Source of the DNA: CAYUVA01 sp964448115 [NCBI: uncultured bacterium] | GTDB lineage: Bacteria > CAYUVA01 | NCBI GenBank assembly: GCA_964448115.1 | Contig: CAYUVA010000014.1 | Span: 22,751-86,750, forward strand | Length of the DNA stretch: 64,000 nt | Direction of reading: 5' to 3' | Notes under the pieces: generated by a model | Database searches by the model: none | What the model was told of the DNA's origin: nothing | The model's input: only the letters and a program-made list of their open reading frames with translations | In this document: piece by piece, positions 25,842 to 36,400 of the stretch | Numbering within the stretch: the first letter of the stretch is position 1 | How the letters are laid out: the number at the start of each line of letters is the position of its first letter | Translations under genes and position numbers: made by a program

Positions 25842-28637
25842 ATGGACTACAAGAAAACACTGAACCTTCCCAGGACTGACTTCCCCATGAAGGCACAGCT
25901 TGCGCAGAGGGAGCCGGAGATCATAGAGCATTGGAATAAAGATAATATCTACCGCAAGATCAGGAGCAAATACAGCGGAAGGCAGAAGTTCATTCTCCAT
26001 GACGGTCCACCTTACGCCAACGGTCATATACATCTGGGAACCGCCTTAAACAAGATACTCAAGGATATCGTTGTCAAGTACAAGACCATGAAGGGCTTCG
26101 ACTCGCCCTATATTCCAGGTTGGGACTGCCATGGGTTGCCAATCGAGCATGAGGTGGAAAAGATGCTCAATAAGCAAGGCAAGTCCCTGGATAGAACTGG
26201 ATTTCGCGAGGAATGCCGAAAATACGCGCTCAAGTTCATAGATATACAACGCCGGGAATTTATGCGCCTTGGCGTCTTGGGCGATTGGTTCAATCCATAC
26301 ATTACCATGATGCCGCAGTACGAGGCGGTCGTGGTCGAGGAGTTCCAGAATTTTCTCCACCAGGGGTACATCTATAGCGGATTCAAGCCGATCCACTGGT
26401 GCTCAACCTGCAAGACCGCGCTCGCCGAGGCTGAGGTCGAGTATAGTGACAAGACCTCCCCTTCCATCTATGTGCGCTTCAGGGTGGCTGATGAGATAGC
26501 CAAGGTCATCCCTCAATTGCAAGGCAAACAGGTCTATGTGATCATCTGGACTACGACCCCCTGGACCCTGCCCGCCAATCTCGCCGTGGCTGTGCATCCA
26601 ACGCTCGATTATACTGTCTTCGAGGCAGACGGCGCCTATTACATCGTAGCAGCGGACCTGCTCAAGGACACGGTCAATGCCATCGGCTTCGAGAATTATA
26701 AAGAGATTACGCTAATAAAGGGAGCTGTTTTCGAGGGAATTGGTACTTATCACCCCTGGATCGACCGCATATCTCCGTTCGTGCTTGCCGATTATGTTAC
26801 CCTGGAACAGGGCACCGGCTGCGTTCACACCGCGCCGGGACACGGGCAGGAAGACTACGAGACCGGCAGGAAATATGGTCTGGATATCTACAACCCTGTC
26901 GATGGCGAGGGCAATTTTACCGATGATGTAGAGCACTTCGCTGGGATGAATGTGTGGAAGGCGAACCGGCTTATAAATGATTTCATGCGAAAGAACGGTT
27001 CACTACTCGCCGAAAGCGAGATAACCCATAGCTACCCTCATTGTTGGCGCTGCAAGCAACCCGTGTTATTCAGGGCGACAAAGCAGTGGTTTATAAATAT
27101 TGATGCTAATAATCTCAGGGAGCGCGCCCTGGATGAGATCGAGAAAGCCCGCTGGATACCTGCCTGGGGACAAAAACGAATTTATGCCATGGTGCAAGGC
27201 AGACCCGACTGGTGCATCTCAAGACAGCGGCTCTGGGGAGTGCCTATTACCATCATCTACTGCAAGGATTGCCATCAGATGGTGATCGATAAGCAAACCT
27301 CGGATAAGATAGTAAAAGAGGTCAGGGAACATGGTATCGGGATCTGGTTCAAACGCTGTGCTAAAGACTTCCTCCCTGATGGCTATAGATGCTCCAAGTG
27401 CGGCAGCGCTGATTTTGCGAAGGAAGAGGATATCATCGATGTCTGGTTCGAGTCTGGTGTAAGCCATGCTGCCGTGCTTTTACCTAGTAAAGACCTCACC
27501 TGGCCTTGCGATCTCTATCTCGAGGGTAGCGACCAGCATCGCGGTTGGTTCAACAGCAGCCTGATGTGCGCGGTCGCCTGCGAAGGTAAAGCGCCATATC
27601 ACCAGGTGCTCACCCACGGCTATGTGGTTACCGGCGAGGGATTTAAGATGTCCAAATCGCTGGGCAATGCCATTGCACCAGAGGAGATCATAAATGTTTA
27701 CGGAGCAGATATACTCAGGCTATGGGTCGCTGCCGAGGATTACCAGGAGGATATAAGGATCTCAAAGTCGATCGTAGAGCAATGTGCTGATGCCTACCGC
27801 AGGATAAGGAACACTGCTCGCTTTATACTGGGCAACCTGTATGACTTTGACCCTGTAAAAGATACTCCAGAGTGCAATTGCCTGCATGATATCGATTACT
27901 GGATACTAGGCGAGCTAAACGAGCTTATCGAGGAGGTGGACAGAGCTTACGATGACTATCAGTTCCATGTCGTGTATCACAAGATCCACAACTTCTGCAC
28001 TGTTCAGCTAAGCTCATTATATCTGGATATACTAAAAGATCGACTTTACACCACCAAGCCGGATAGCATTGACCGACGCTCAGCCCAGTACGCCCTATTC
28101 GAGATACTAAAGGCTCTCACTCGTATGATAGCGCCGATAACATCCATGACCGCTGAGGAGATCTGGAGCCATATCCACAAGATCGACCCTAGGCTCGAAA
28201 CCAGCGTTCACCTGGATAGCTTCCCAGAGACCTTGGATCACTTCCTGGATGAGGAAAGGCTTAATCGGTGGAGGGAATTCCTTAAGGTGCGCGAGGAGCT
28301 GACCAAGGCGATGGAAAGGGCAAGGGCAAAGAAGATAATCGGACATCCTCTCGATGCAGCGGTGGATATCTATGCTGGTAAAGAGACTTATGATAAGCTG
28401 CGCGACTTTGAGATGCGGTTGGCAACATACCTTATCGCATCGGATGCGAGCCTGAAACGATTAGAGGAGCTCGATGGTGAACCGACTCTGAAGAGCGAGG
28501 TATTCCAAGACCTGGCGGTTATCGTCAGGCGTGCTGAAGGGTTAAAGTGCGAGCGCTGCTGGATAATCTCACCGACCGTGGGAGCTGATAAAAGACACCC
28601 AACTATATGCTCGCGATGCGCTAGCACCCTGGAATAG
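25842..28637 (+). CDS. ileS: Isoleucyl-tRNA synthetase
   Basis: A 931-residue class I synthetase that charges tRNA-Ile. The ATP-binding HIGH motif appears as HIHLG (residues about 62-66), and the KMSKS loop is intact near residue 602. The editing (CP1) domain includes [12 protein letters not shown]. The C-terminal zinc site has CERCW and CSRC, as in the bacterial eukaryote-unlike form. AAGGAG lies 10 bases ahead of the ATG. The leader of about 180 bases is too short and lacks the features of a T-box. The probable selenoprotein gene follows 44 bases downstream. Confidence 0.97.
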   Translation: MDYKKTLNLPRTDFPMKAQLAQREPEIIEHWNKDNIYRKIRSKYSGRQKFILHDGPPYANGHIHLGTALNKILKDIVVKYKTMKGFDSPYIPGWDCHGLPIEHEVEKMLNKQGKSLDRTGFREECRKYALKFIDIQRREFMRLGVLGDWFNPYITMMPQYEAVVVEEFQNFLHQGYIYSGFKPIHWCSTCKTALAEAEVEYSDKTSPSIYVRFRVADEIAKVIPQLQGKQVYVIIWTTTPWTLPANLAVAVHPTLDYTVFEADGAYYIVAADLLKDTVNAIGFENYKEITLIKGAVFEGIGTYHPWIDRISPFVLADYVTLEQGTGCVHTAPGHGQEDYETGRKYGLDIYNPVDGEGNFTDDVEHFAGMNVWKANRLINDFMRKNGSLLAESEITHSYPHCWRCKQPVLFRATKQWFINIDANNLRERALDEIEKARWIPAWGQKRIYAMVQGRPDWCISRQRLWGVPITIIYCKDCHQMVIDKQTSDKIVKEVREHGIGIWFKRCAKDFLPDGYRCSKCGSADFAKEEDIIDVWFESGVSHAAVLLPSKDLTWPCDLYLEGSDQHRGWFNSSLMCAVACEGKAPYHQVLTHGYVVTGEGFKMSKSLGNAIAPEEIINVYGADILRLWVAAEDYQEDIRISKSIVEQCADAYRRIRNTARFILGNLYDFDPVKDTPECNCLHDIDYWILGELNELIEEVDRAYDDYQFHVVYHKIHNFCTVQLSSLYLDILKDRLYTTKPDSIDRRSAQYALFEILKALTRMIAPITSMTAEEIWSHIHKIDPRLETSVHLDSFPETLDHFLDEERLNRWREFLKVREELTKAMERARAKKIIGHPLDAAVDIYAGKETYDKLRDFEMRLATYLIASDASLKRLEELDGEPTLKSEVFQDLAVIVRRAEGLKCERCWIISPTVGADKRHPTICSRCASTLE

Positions 28638-28681
28638 AATCGAGGATGGATTGTATTATAAATACCTAAAGGAAGGGTGGG

Positions 28682-30109
28682 ATGGTTATGAGTAAATCAG
28701 TCCCAGGCTTGATAATTCTGTTGCTTATCTTGCTTGGCAGCGCACTAGGTTACGCCGAGTCTGAAGATAAAGCAATCCAAGTAACCGACGATGCAAGCAA
28801 GCAAATCGCCTATCGGCTCTCCATTCACTACACGGCTGACTTGAAGAATGAACTGACCCCCTGTGGGTGAGGCAAGAACCGCTCAGGCGGACTAGCCCGG
28901 CGGGCTACTGAAATTGCAAAATTCAAACAGCAGCACCCAGAGAACCTGTACATCTGGGTCGATGCTGGCAACAGATTCCTCAATTGGAATGAGCCGAATC
29001 GCCATCGAGCCGAGGGGATGATAGATATCCTTGATCATTTGGGGCTTCAGGCTGCTAACCTCGGAAAGAACGACTTCAACTACGGATTCGATTTTCTGCT
29101 TGAGAACATGCAGAAGACCCAGGTAAAGCTCATCTCGACAAACATAGTCAATAAGGAGAGTGGGGAGCCGGCAGCCTTGCCTTATTGGATCAAGCAATTC
29201 AATCCCACGGATCATAATGCCCTGTTTGGAAAAAAGGCGATTAAAGTCGGGATCCTCGGCGTGATCAATCCGACCTTCGAGTTTCGCCTTGAAAAAGACA
29301 AGCAAAATATGCAGAGCCTCTCCTTCATCCGCGCCCTGCAATTGAAGCTATCATTCTTACGCAGGCAATGCGATGTAATAATCGTGCTGGCTGCCTTAGG
29401 ATTGGATCAGGCTCGCAATCTACCAAAGAGCGTTAACGGAATCGATGTGATCATCTCCAGCGAGTTCCCCGGTGCGCTCGTTCCGCCACAATTATTGAAG
29501 GATAGACAGGATAGACAGGTCATTCTTTGCAGCCCGCAGGATAGAGGCAAATCGTTCGATGTTCTGACATTGATGCTTGATGAAAAGAAAAACATAGTCG
29601 ATTTCACCAACCTTCATACACCCCTTGATACGAAAGTTAAGGAAAACAAGGCGATCCTAAGGCTTGTAAATGACTACGAGGGCAAGTACCAATACCTGTA
29701 CCGGTACAATCGCTTCTCCAAGTCGGGACACATATTTTACCAGGGCGCATTAGGATGCAAGCGCTGCCACGAGGAGCAGTTTACAGCCTGGCAAGCAACC
29801 AGGCACGCCACCGCCTACAATACGCTTGTGCAGGCAAATGCAGACAAGAATGAGACCTGCCTTCCATGTCATGTAACCGGCTATGGTAAAAAAAGCGGGT
29901 TCGAGCAGAATAATATCTCGCTTCGCAAGGCGAATGTCCAATGCGAATCTTGCCATGGACCCGGCTCTTTGCATATCTCCCACCCCAATAATCTATACGG
30001 AAAGACCGATGAGAGCACCTGTATAAAGTGCCACACAGGCGATTACGGAAAGGATTTCAACTATAAAAAATACCTCAAGATGATAGGCTGCGGACGGAAG
30101 AAGCAATAG
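28682..30109 (+). CDS. Metallophosphatase-like/multihaem cytochrome c protein, probable selenoprotein
   Basis: The frame runs from ATG 28682 (AAGGAAGGGTGGG upstream) to 30109 with one in-frame TGA at 28868-28870 (codon 63). On both sides the translation reads as one exported protein of 475 residues. A signal peptide ends near residue 26. A 5'-nucleotidase-like domain follows, with IHYTADLKNELTPCG, then U63, then GGLARRA, DAGN and GKNDFNYG. The C-terminal third has four CxxCH haem sites from residue 359 to about 454 (CKRCH, CLPCH, CESCH, CIKCH), resembling cytochrome c554 family tetrahaem domains. From recollection, relatives have Cys at the TGA position (PCGC). A hairpin suited to a bacterial SECIS element follows the TGA. 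Several phosphatase metal ligands look replaced, so it may be a periplasmic redox protein. The alternative is a nonsense mutation or sequencing error. Confidence 0.8.
28871..28910 (+). promoter_or_regulatory. Candidate bacterial SECIS element
   Basis: Directly after the TGA at 28868 the RNA can fold TAGCCC (28893-28898) with GGGCTA (28902-28907) around a GGC loop. Bacterial SECIS elements typically have an apical loop of 3-14 nt with a G in the first two positions, 16-37 nt after the UGA. Here the loop lies 28 nt downstream, starts with G and is closed by 6 pairs. A second small stem, CCGC/GCGG at 28879-28890, lies between. The fit is by eye and no folding energy was computed. Confidence 0.55.
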
Positions 30110-30115
30110 GCTTTA

Positions 30116-30275
30116 ACCGTGAGGGGCGATTATTTTTAAGACCACAAAGGCATCCCGAAAGATCGGGGCTCAAGGACAAAATTTATTTTCTTTGCATGCT
30201 TTGCGTCTTTGCGTGCACAATTCCTTCTTTCTTTGCGTGCTTTGCGTGATATTCTTTAGTGGTTAGGTAACCCCC
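30116..30275. repeat. Intergenic TTTGCGT repeat block
   Basis: The gap between two convergent genes holds ACCACAAAGGCA and TCCCGAAAGATCGGG (an inverted repeat at about 30154), then four TTTGC-containing modules (TTTGCATGC, TTTGCGTCTTTGCGTGC, TTTGCGTGC, TTTGCGTGAT) between about 30190 and 30250. The same modules occur near 17550 and 48050. No gene is seen. Confidence 0.65.
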
Positions 30276-30290
30276 AATAGCCAAGCACCA

Positions 30291-32468
30291 TCAGTGTATC
30301 TGTACATAGGGCCACATATCGCTGGTGAAGCCGAAGCTGTCTGTTGCAACGATGTTCAGCAGGTATCTTCCCGGTGGCACAGGGGCATCGACATTAAGCA
30401 TGTTTGCAAATATTCTATCGTTTGGCTCGAAGTCTCCATGTTCTCCATCATCGAATAGATATATTCCTGTCGGTATAAATCCGTAGTATAATTGAACCGC
30501 CATCTGCTCAGTGCTATTGCCAAAGAAGGGTTCCACATAAGCGAAGATGCGGACGCTGCCTCCGACTGCGGGCTTGATGTCATTATCAAGGTATCCGGCG
30601 ATGCAGATATAGGGTCCAATAACCGATTTGCCGTTTATTGTTTCCAGCATGGCAGCCTGGTAGCTGTAGTAATCTGCTGATTCTCCGATGTTCAGGTATG
30701 GCCAGGGCTGGCTGTACCTGCCATGTTTGTCTCTTGCCTTTACTTCGAGCAGGTATTGTCCTTCTGGCATCAAGGCTGGGATCGAGGTTTTGAAGGTGTA
30801 CAATCCATCGTCGGCTATTGCATCACCATTTATCCCGTCATCGTTGAGGAACAGGCTGGTTGGGAAGTCTTGCACATAGACACGGACCTCGTCGATGTCC
30901 TCTCTACCATCGAGATCGTTAACCCACGCCAGCATGGTGAATTCTCCACCATGCAATTCAGTGAGCCTTGTCTTCCAGTACCCTCCCCCGAGGATAGTCG
31001 GTGGACTGCTGGAGGGGGGCTGGGGTGGTGTCCACTTATATCCGAAAACAATAGAAACCCGCCAGGCATTTGGCTGCCCAGAATCCATTTTATTTCCGAT
31101 GATAAGATCATCAATACTATCACCGTTTATATCAAGACCACTTGCAATACATTTACCTACAGCATTATTTGCATGAACACCAACAAAGCTATAGGAATTT
31201 TCATCTATCAAATATTCGCTTTGCCAGCTATTTTGATTATTGAAAAGAAGATATAATTTTCCATAGTTCCTTTGATCATCAATATCGAGAAAAGGATTTC
31301 CCAAAGGAATATCAAGATACCCGTCATTATTAAAATCACCTGGTGTCCCCATTAATTTGCAGGCTTGATTATTGTAATAATAGATGGATATATCAGCATC
31401 ATCAACACTCATTGAAGCCTCCCAGTTTTGCCTGCCCAAAATTACTATATTCTTATTGAGAGGAGGTATATACAATATGATATCATCGTATCCATCATTA
31501 TTTATATCGCCCCCAACCCCAATTGTCTGTCCAAGGTGGCAATTAGTGTAAGGTGAACGAATTTGGATTTCAGCCTCTTCAATAGAATACACTGAACCAG
31601 TTGGTTTAGTATTACCACCTAGTATAATAAAAACCCTTCCTCGGAAGGATGCGAAATATCTTGCTCCAACAATAATATCATTAAAGCCATCCCCATTCAC
31701 ATCTCCAGCACCACAAATCTGCCACCCTAATCTGCTATCGGCATAAGGGCTATAATAAACAAGCTCTGCTGATGTAAAGGCAACTATACCGGTTTTTCTG
31801 ATTGTTGATCCCAGAAAAATAGCTATAGTACCGGCATTTTGGGCGCCATAATCGTCAAGCTCAATCCCGATAGCTATATCATCAACGCCGTCTCCATTGA
31901 AGTCTCCAACTCCATCAAGAGTCAAGCCAGCTCTATCTCGACTTGAATCTCCTGTAATAATAAAATCTGCTTGGTTTAGGTAATAGATCTCATTCCAGGT
32001 TGGACGACCATATATTAGATATGCTCTACCCTTATCAGAGCCTGTATCCCATCTGCCAGGTGCACCAATTAAGATGTCCTGATATCCATCGCCATCGAAA
32101 TCTCCTGCATCGGCAACAGAAAAACCAGCCAAACCATTAGGAATATGACCATAGAATATTACATCAGCATCATTCAAAGACAATTGGCTAGGCCATTCGA
32201 TTCTACCGAAAAATAAGTATGCTGCTCCAGCTAGTGCGCCGCCTGTATTTGTCTCCATCGATCCCATAATGATATCATTAAGATCATCGCCATTAACATC
32301 TCCAAGATTGCTGATCCAGAATTCACCATGATCATAAGGATATAATGTTCCCTGCAAAGTACCATTAATGGTTACATTGGCGCTCGATATTGGCTCATTC
32401 GGTGCAAACCCAAGCCCAATAGCTTGAAACCCTAGAATGCCTATTAGTATTAAGATAACCATCCTCAT
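30291..32468 (-). CDS. Secreted FG-GAP (integrin-like) propeller with two choice-of-anchor-like domains
   Basis: A 725-residue exported protein with a signal peptide (about residues 1-20) and AAGGAGAA ahead of the ATG. Residues about 40-480 hold seven or so FG-GAP blades with calcium loops of the D-x-N/D-G-D-G-x-x-D type (GDVNGDDLNDI, GDFDGDGYQDI, GDVNGDGFNDI), like the integrin alpha propeller. The C-terminal third has two copies of the PTG/PTS...DDG...GD domain also found in the 6407-9409 protein. The propeller part is visibly more AT-rich than the C-terminal part, suggesting that the gene was assembled from pieces of different origin. A surface adhesion role is inferred. Confidence 0.85.
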   Translation of the reverse strand: MRMVILILIGILGFQAIGLGFAPNEPISSANVTINGTLQGTLYPYDHGEFWISNLGDVNGDDLNDIIMGSMETNTGGALAGAAYLFFGRIEWPSQLSLNDADVIFYGHIPNGLAGFSVADAGDFDGDGYQDILIGAPGRWDTGSDKGRAYLIYGRPTWNEIYYLNQADFIITGDSSRDRAGLTLDGVGDFNGDGVDDIAIGIELDDYGAQNAGTIAIFLGSTIRKTGIVAFTSAELVYYSPYADSRLGWQICGAGDVNGDGFNDIIVGARYFASFRGRVFIILGGNTKPTGSVYSIEEAEIQIRSPYTNCHLGQTIGVGGDINNDGYDDIILYIPPLNKNIVILGRQNWEASMSVDDADISIYYYNNQACKLMGTPGDFNNDGYLDIPLGNPFLDIDDQRNYGKLYLLFNNQNSWQSEYLIDENSYSFVGVHANNAVGKCIASGLDINGDSIDDLIIGNKMDSGQPNAWRVSIVFGYKWTPPQPPSSSPPTILGGGYWKTRLTELHGGEFTMLAWVNDLDGREDIDEVRVYVQDFPTSLFLNDDGINGDAIADDGLYTFKTSIPALMPEGQYLLEVKARDKHGRYSQPWPYLNIGESADYYSYQAAMLETINGKSVIGPYICIAGYLDNDIKPAVGGSVRIFAYVEPFFGNSTEQMAVQLYYGFIPTGIYLFDDGEHGDFEPNDRIFANMLNVDAPVPPGRYLLNIVATDSFGFTSDMWPYVQIH

Positions 32469-32531
32469 TTCTCATTCTCCTTGTTTTCTTACGGATAAGA
32501 TATTACTTCCAAATATATTTGTCAAGAGGTA

Positions 32532-33524
32532 TTAGCTATTTTCTAGATCACCGGCTTCTGGTTTCTTTGCTATTGCTATCAACCGATTACCGTTTAGAGT
32601 AAATAATGATAAAAAATATGAAACTATTTTGAGAAAAACTTTAACTGGAAAAGCTATGATGTTTTTCAAGGTTTTCATTTGCCAATCATCTGGCTTATTC
32701 TTCATTAAAAAAGGTAAATCTTCTCTTGATATCATTTTAAGCATTTTGAAATTGCATTTATCAAGCAATTTTTGTAATGTTCTTGGTGTGTACTCAAAAA
32801 TATGAATAGCAGTCATTCTAAATTTTTCATTATCAATCTTATTTTTTGTTCCAGTAATCCAGTAATAAATTTCTGTTAAATAGATCATAAAATATGTATA
32901 TATGCTTGAGATGGAAGGACATGTAATAATAATAATTCCTCTCGGCTTTAGGAGTTCATAACACTTATTTAAAAAATTGCTTGGTGGAACATGTTCTAAA
33001 ATCTCACCAAGATGAATAACATCGAAAAAATCATTTTGAAATGGAGAATCAAATATCTCACCTATATGAATTTCTAAATTGAATTTGTTTTTAGCAATAT
33101 TCCCTGTATATTCTGATAATTCAACACCATAAGGTATAAATCCTTCATTTCTAGCCTCATCAAGAAAGTATCCTGCAGAACATCCAACATCAAGTATTCT
33201 ACCATTATTCTTGTATTTTTTAATTAATCTTAAAATACCCTTTGCTGTATTTCTTCTTTCTTCTTCATTTGATGCGATACCACCATTAACTCCAAATATA
33301 TATTTACTTTCTGAATAATCTTTATTATATATTTCTATATTTGCCTTAGTTGTAGGTCGAGGATTAGTGAATATTAAACCGCATCTTCTACATTTTACAT
33401 GATATAATACTTCTCCTTTGTATCTGTATGGTCGCCAAATTAGTCTTTCCAAATTATAATTACCACATAAATCACATTTAGTATATATTACATAACCATT
33501 ATTTTCATTTGATGTTGATATCAT
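32532..33524 (-). CDS. Class I SAM-dependent methyltransferase with N-terminal zinc site
   Basis: A 330-residue protein. The N-terminus has CDLCGN and CRRCGLIFTNPRP, a Cys4 zinc-binding pair. Next comes the AdoMet motif LDVGCSAGYFLDEA (about residues 116-129), then GVELSEYT and a post-motif FFDVIHLGEILEHV. This C-terminal-methyltransferase-like class usually modifies sugars or nucleotide-sugar intermediates in surface polysaccharide clusters. The substrate is unknown. The gene is strikingly AT-rich compared with lon or ileS, which suggests recent transfer. It sits downstream of, and divergent from, the GH36-like gene. Confidence 0.82.
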   Translation of the reverse strand: MISTSNENNGYVIYTKCDLCGNYNLERLIWRPYRYKGEVLYHVKCRRCGLIFTNPRPTTKANIEIYNKDYSESKYIFGVNGGIASNEEERRNTAKGILRLIKKYKNNGRILDVGCSAGYFLDEARNEGFIPYGVELSEYTGNIAKNKFNLEIHIGEIFDSPFQNDFFDVIHLGEILEHVPPSNFLNKCYELLKPRGIIIITCPSISSIYTYFMIYLTEIYYWITGTKNKIDNEKFRMTAIHIFEYTPRTLQKLLDKCNFKMLKMISREDLPFLMKNKPDDWQMKTLKNIIAFPVKVFLKIVSYFLSLFTLNGNRLIAIAKKPEAGDLENS

Positions 33525-33679
33525 CTCGGCATCTCAATCTTTTTATCGCTGATACTCATGCGTTCACAATCTTCATTACGAAAATTGATTATGTTAAACT
33601 CATTGAGCTATTGCAACTCTAGAATTACTTTGAACTATATTTTTCATCATCATTGACTTCGGATTGGCGATTATCTAGT

Positions 33680-36097
33680 ATGAGAAGCGGTTTTTATGGG
33701 AAGATGAAAAAGGAAATCCTGCAAAATAGAATATTAAAGATCACACTCGATGAGCAGACTAAAACCCTTAACATCATAAATAAAAAGACCCATACTGCAC
33801 TGGAAAACCTCTACTTCAACGCATGGCTCGTAGATCCGCAGGCAAAGAAAAAAAACAAGGCGCTGATACAGTTGAATAATCCCGATACCGAGTCGAGCCT
33901 TACCTTCAAAACCTGGGAGCTCGAACCTAGCCAGGGCGCCGGACAAGCCTGCGACATAGAGTTCGCCCACCTACCGTTCAAGATGAGCCTGCTAATCAAC
34001 ATTGTCCTGGAGGATGATCGCGATCATTTCATTATCACCATGACCCTGAGCAACAATGGAGACCGGGAATGCCTGGTCAAAAAGCTTGTCCCCGTGGAGA
34101 TCTCACAGCAACGGCTCGGTCAGATCAAGCTGGGAAGCAAGCCGAGCAACTTTAGCTTTTTCTCAAACGGTTACCAATCCTGGACGCCATCGAGAGCTTA
34201 CTCGATGAAGGAAAGGATGATTATTCCCCGCTTTGCCATGGCGCGAAAGATGAGCATGGATCCCACCATCAAGCAGCCTAAGGGATGTGGCGAGTACTAC
34301 AGCAACATGGTGGCTGGGATCAAGGATTTACAGAGCAAAAGCGGCATGATAATTGGATCTTTATCGGAGAAGGAAAGGTTCACCAGGATTCACTTAAAGC
34401 TCGATGAACAACTGGCAAACCTCCTTTTCCTGCACCTCAGCCAGGATGGTTATGATATCCCTCTGAAGCCAAAACAGAGCCTATCATCGGAGCCGGTGCT
34501 GGTCATGCTAACCGATAATCCGCTTGAGGGGCTTAACCGGTACGGCAAGGAGGTGAATCGAGCCAACGAAGCGAGGATTGTGGAGAAACCGCCTACAACC
34601 TGGTGCTCGTGGTACTATTACTTCAACAAGATCTCGCAGGATGAGCTTGCTGCCAACCTCGATTACCTGGAGCAAAACAAGGATATCGCAAGCAAGTATG
34701 ATGCGATCCAGCTCGATGACGGCTATCAAAGGCAGGTGGGGGATTGGCTGGTATGCAATGAAAGGTTCCCCGACGGGCTAGAGCCGATAGCCAAAAGGAT
34801 AGATGGTCTCGGCATGATGCCCGGTATCTGGCTGGCGCCGTTTCTTATTTACAAGGGAACCGAGATCTACAAAGAGCACAAACAATGGCTTCTTCGCGAC
34901 AAGAAAGGGAGGCTGGTCAAGGGCTGCATCAATCCGATGTGGGGTAAGCGACCATTGTATGTGCTCGATGTAACCTACCCGGAGGCGAGCTACTGGCTTG
35001 GCGATATCTTCAAGACATTGCGCCAGAAGTACGGCTTCAGATACTTCAAGCTCGATTTTTTATATGCAATAACCTTGCAGGGGCATTATTTCGACAAGAG
35101 CCTGACCCCAGCCGGTGCGCTACGATACGGCTTGAAGGTAATTCGCGATGCGGTCGGCGAGGATGCCTTTATCGAGGGATGCGGATGCCCGCTGGGACCG
35201 GCGGTGGGGCTGGTCGATGCCATGCGGATAGCTGCCGATACCGACCCTCACTGGTACAACAAGTACAACAAGCTGGTACGCTGGGAGAGCCTGCCGTCGG
35301 CATATAATTCACTGCGCAATGGATTGACCCGCTTCTTTATGAACAACAACCTTTGGATCAACCATATAGATTGCCTTCTCCTGCGCAGGGAGAAAAACAA
35401 CCTGACCGAGGAGGAGATACGCACCTTTATGACCGTAACCATGCTCAGCGGAGCACAGCGAACGCATAGCGATCGGCTGCCTGACCTTGATAAGGAAACC
35501 TTTGAGGTCTTCGATTTCGTGAACCCTCCATTGGGCAAGGCTGCAATGCCGCTGGATCTGTTTGAGAGCGATATGCCTACCATTTTGGAGCTGCCCTTGG
35601 AGCGTTTTTACGATGAATGGAAGACAGTGGCCCTATTCAACTGGGAAGATACTGCGAAAGATATGGAGCTTACCGGGGAAAGACTAGGGCTCGATGGTGG
35701 AAAACAGCTTCATGTTTACGATCTGTGGGAGAAAAGGTACCTGGGAATAAGAAGTGGTATGCTTTACAAGGGGAAGCTGCCAGCACATGGGTGCAAGGCG
35801 CTTGTAGTGCGAGAACACGAGCCAGGTAAGGCGAAGCTAATTGCCAGCAACCTTCACTATACTCAGGGTGCGTTCGAGATCAGCGAGTTCCATGCAGATG
35901 ATAAGACTATACGGATAAGGGTCGAAAAGCCTGGCAAACATCGCGCCAGACTCCACCTTTACATACCAGAGGGCTATAGCCTTAAGGGCTTCAATGCAGG
36001 GAGCAGCACCGTTGTACTGGAGATTGATGAGCATAACTCGGCAAGATTTGCCTTTGACTTTGTTGATAAAGGAAACCTGACCATTGAGCTTGTTTAA
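33680..36097 (+). CDS. Alpha-galactosidase-like glycoside hydrolase (GH36/melibiase)
   Basis: An 805-residue enzyme with an N-terminal beta-sandwich (residues 1 to about 290), a TIM barrel and a C-terminal beta domain. In the barrel are TWCSWYYYF, IQLDDGYQ and MPGIWLAPF. The likely nucleophile Asp lies in YFKLDF near residue 458, and a likely acid/base Asp lies in MRIAADTDPHW near 520; both match the GH36 pattern (K-x-D and R-x3-D). It would hydrolyse terminal alpha-galactosides, and no signal peptide is seen, so a cytoplasmic location is likely. The frame opens at a TTG 27 bases upstream. ATG 33680 was chosen, though 33704 is also possible; none has a strong ribosome site. Confidence 0.85.
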   Translation: MRSGFYGKMKKEILQNRILKITLDEQTKTLNIINKKTHTALENLYFNAWLVDPQAKKKNKALIQLNNPDTESSLTFKTWELEPSQGAGQACDIEFAHLPFKMSLLINIVLEDDRDHFIITMTLSNNGDRECLVKKLVPVEISQQRLGQIKLGSKPSNFSFFSNGYQSWTPSRAYSMKERMIIPRFAMARKMSMDPTIKQPKGCGEYYSNMVAGIKDLQSKSGMIIGSLSEKERFTRIHLKLDEQLANLLFLHLSQDGYDIPLKPKQSLSSEPVLVMLTDNPLEGLNRYGKEVNRANEARIVEKPPTTWCSWYYYFNKISQDELAANLDYLEQNKDIASKYDAIQLDDGYQRQVGDWLVCNERFPDGLEPIAKRIDGLGMMPGIWLAPFLIYKGTEIYKEHKQWLLRDKKGRLVKGCINPMWGKRPLYVLDVTYPEASYWLGDIFKTLRQKYGFRYFKLDFLYAITLQGHYFDKSLTPAGALRYGLKVIRDAVGEDAFIEGCGCPLGPAVGLVDAMRIAADTDPHWYNKYNKLVRWESLPSAYNSLRNGLTRFFMNNNLWINHIDCLLLRREKNNLTEEEIRTFMTVTMLSGAQRTHSDRLPDLDKETFEVFDFVNPPLGKAAMPLDLFESDMPTILELPLERFYDEWKTVALFNWEDTAKDMELTGERLGLDGGKQLHVYDLWEKRYLGIRSGMLYKGKLPAHGCKALVVREHEPGKAKLIASNLHYTQGAFEISEFHADDKTIRIRVEKPGKHRARLHLYIPEGYSLKGFNAGSSTVVLEIDEHNSARFAFDFVDKGNLTIELV

Positions 36098-36330
36098 GGC
36101 TTGAAGGTCGAAATTATATAAACCACAAAGAGACAAAGGCACGAAGAAGAATTGATAGCGTGATACCGTGATATAGTGATAGAGGAAAGAAAGCGCCTCA
36201 TCTCCCGCCCTCTGCCAGCGGAGGTAGCTAGGAGCCGAATGGCTATCAGCAGCGAGAGGGAGCAGGGAAGGGGTCGGGGGATGGGGCTTCTTGTCCCCTC
36301 TTCGGGAGCATGAAAATTATGACGCGGGAA
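36098..36330. repeat. Intergenic repeat block with GTGATA and C-rich modules
   Basis: The 303-base gap before the PIN gene holds no credible gene. It includes ACCACAAAGAGACAAAGG, a triple GTGATA tract near 36160-36182 (GTGATACCGTGATATAGTGA), a C-rich CTCCCGCCCTC segment with AGGAGCCGAATGG, and a G-rich GGGGTCGGGGGATGGGG stretch near 36270. These modules match those near 17670 and 48070. Confidence 0.6.
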
Positions 36331-36400
36331 ATTGCGCTATCTTTTTGGGTAAGTGATCAAGCTAGCTCTGAATGTGTAACAATGATATCATAGATAATAT

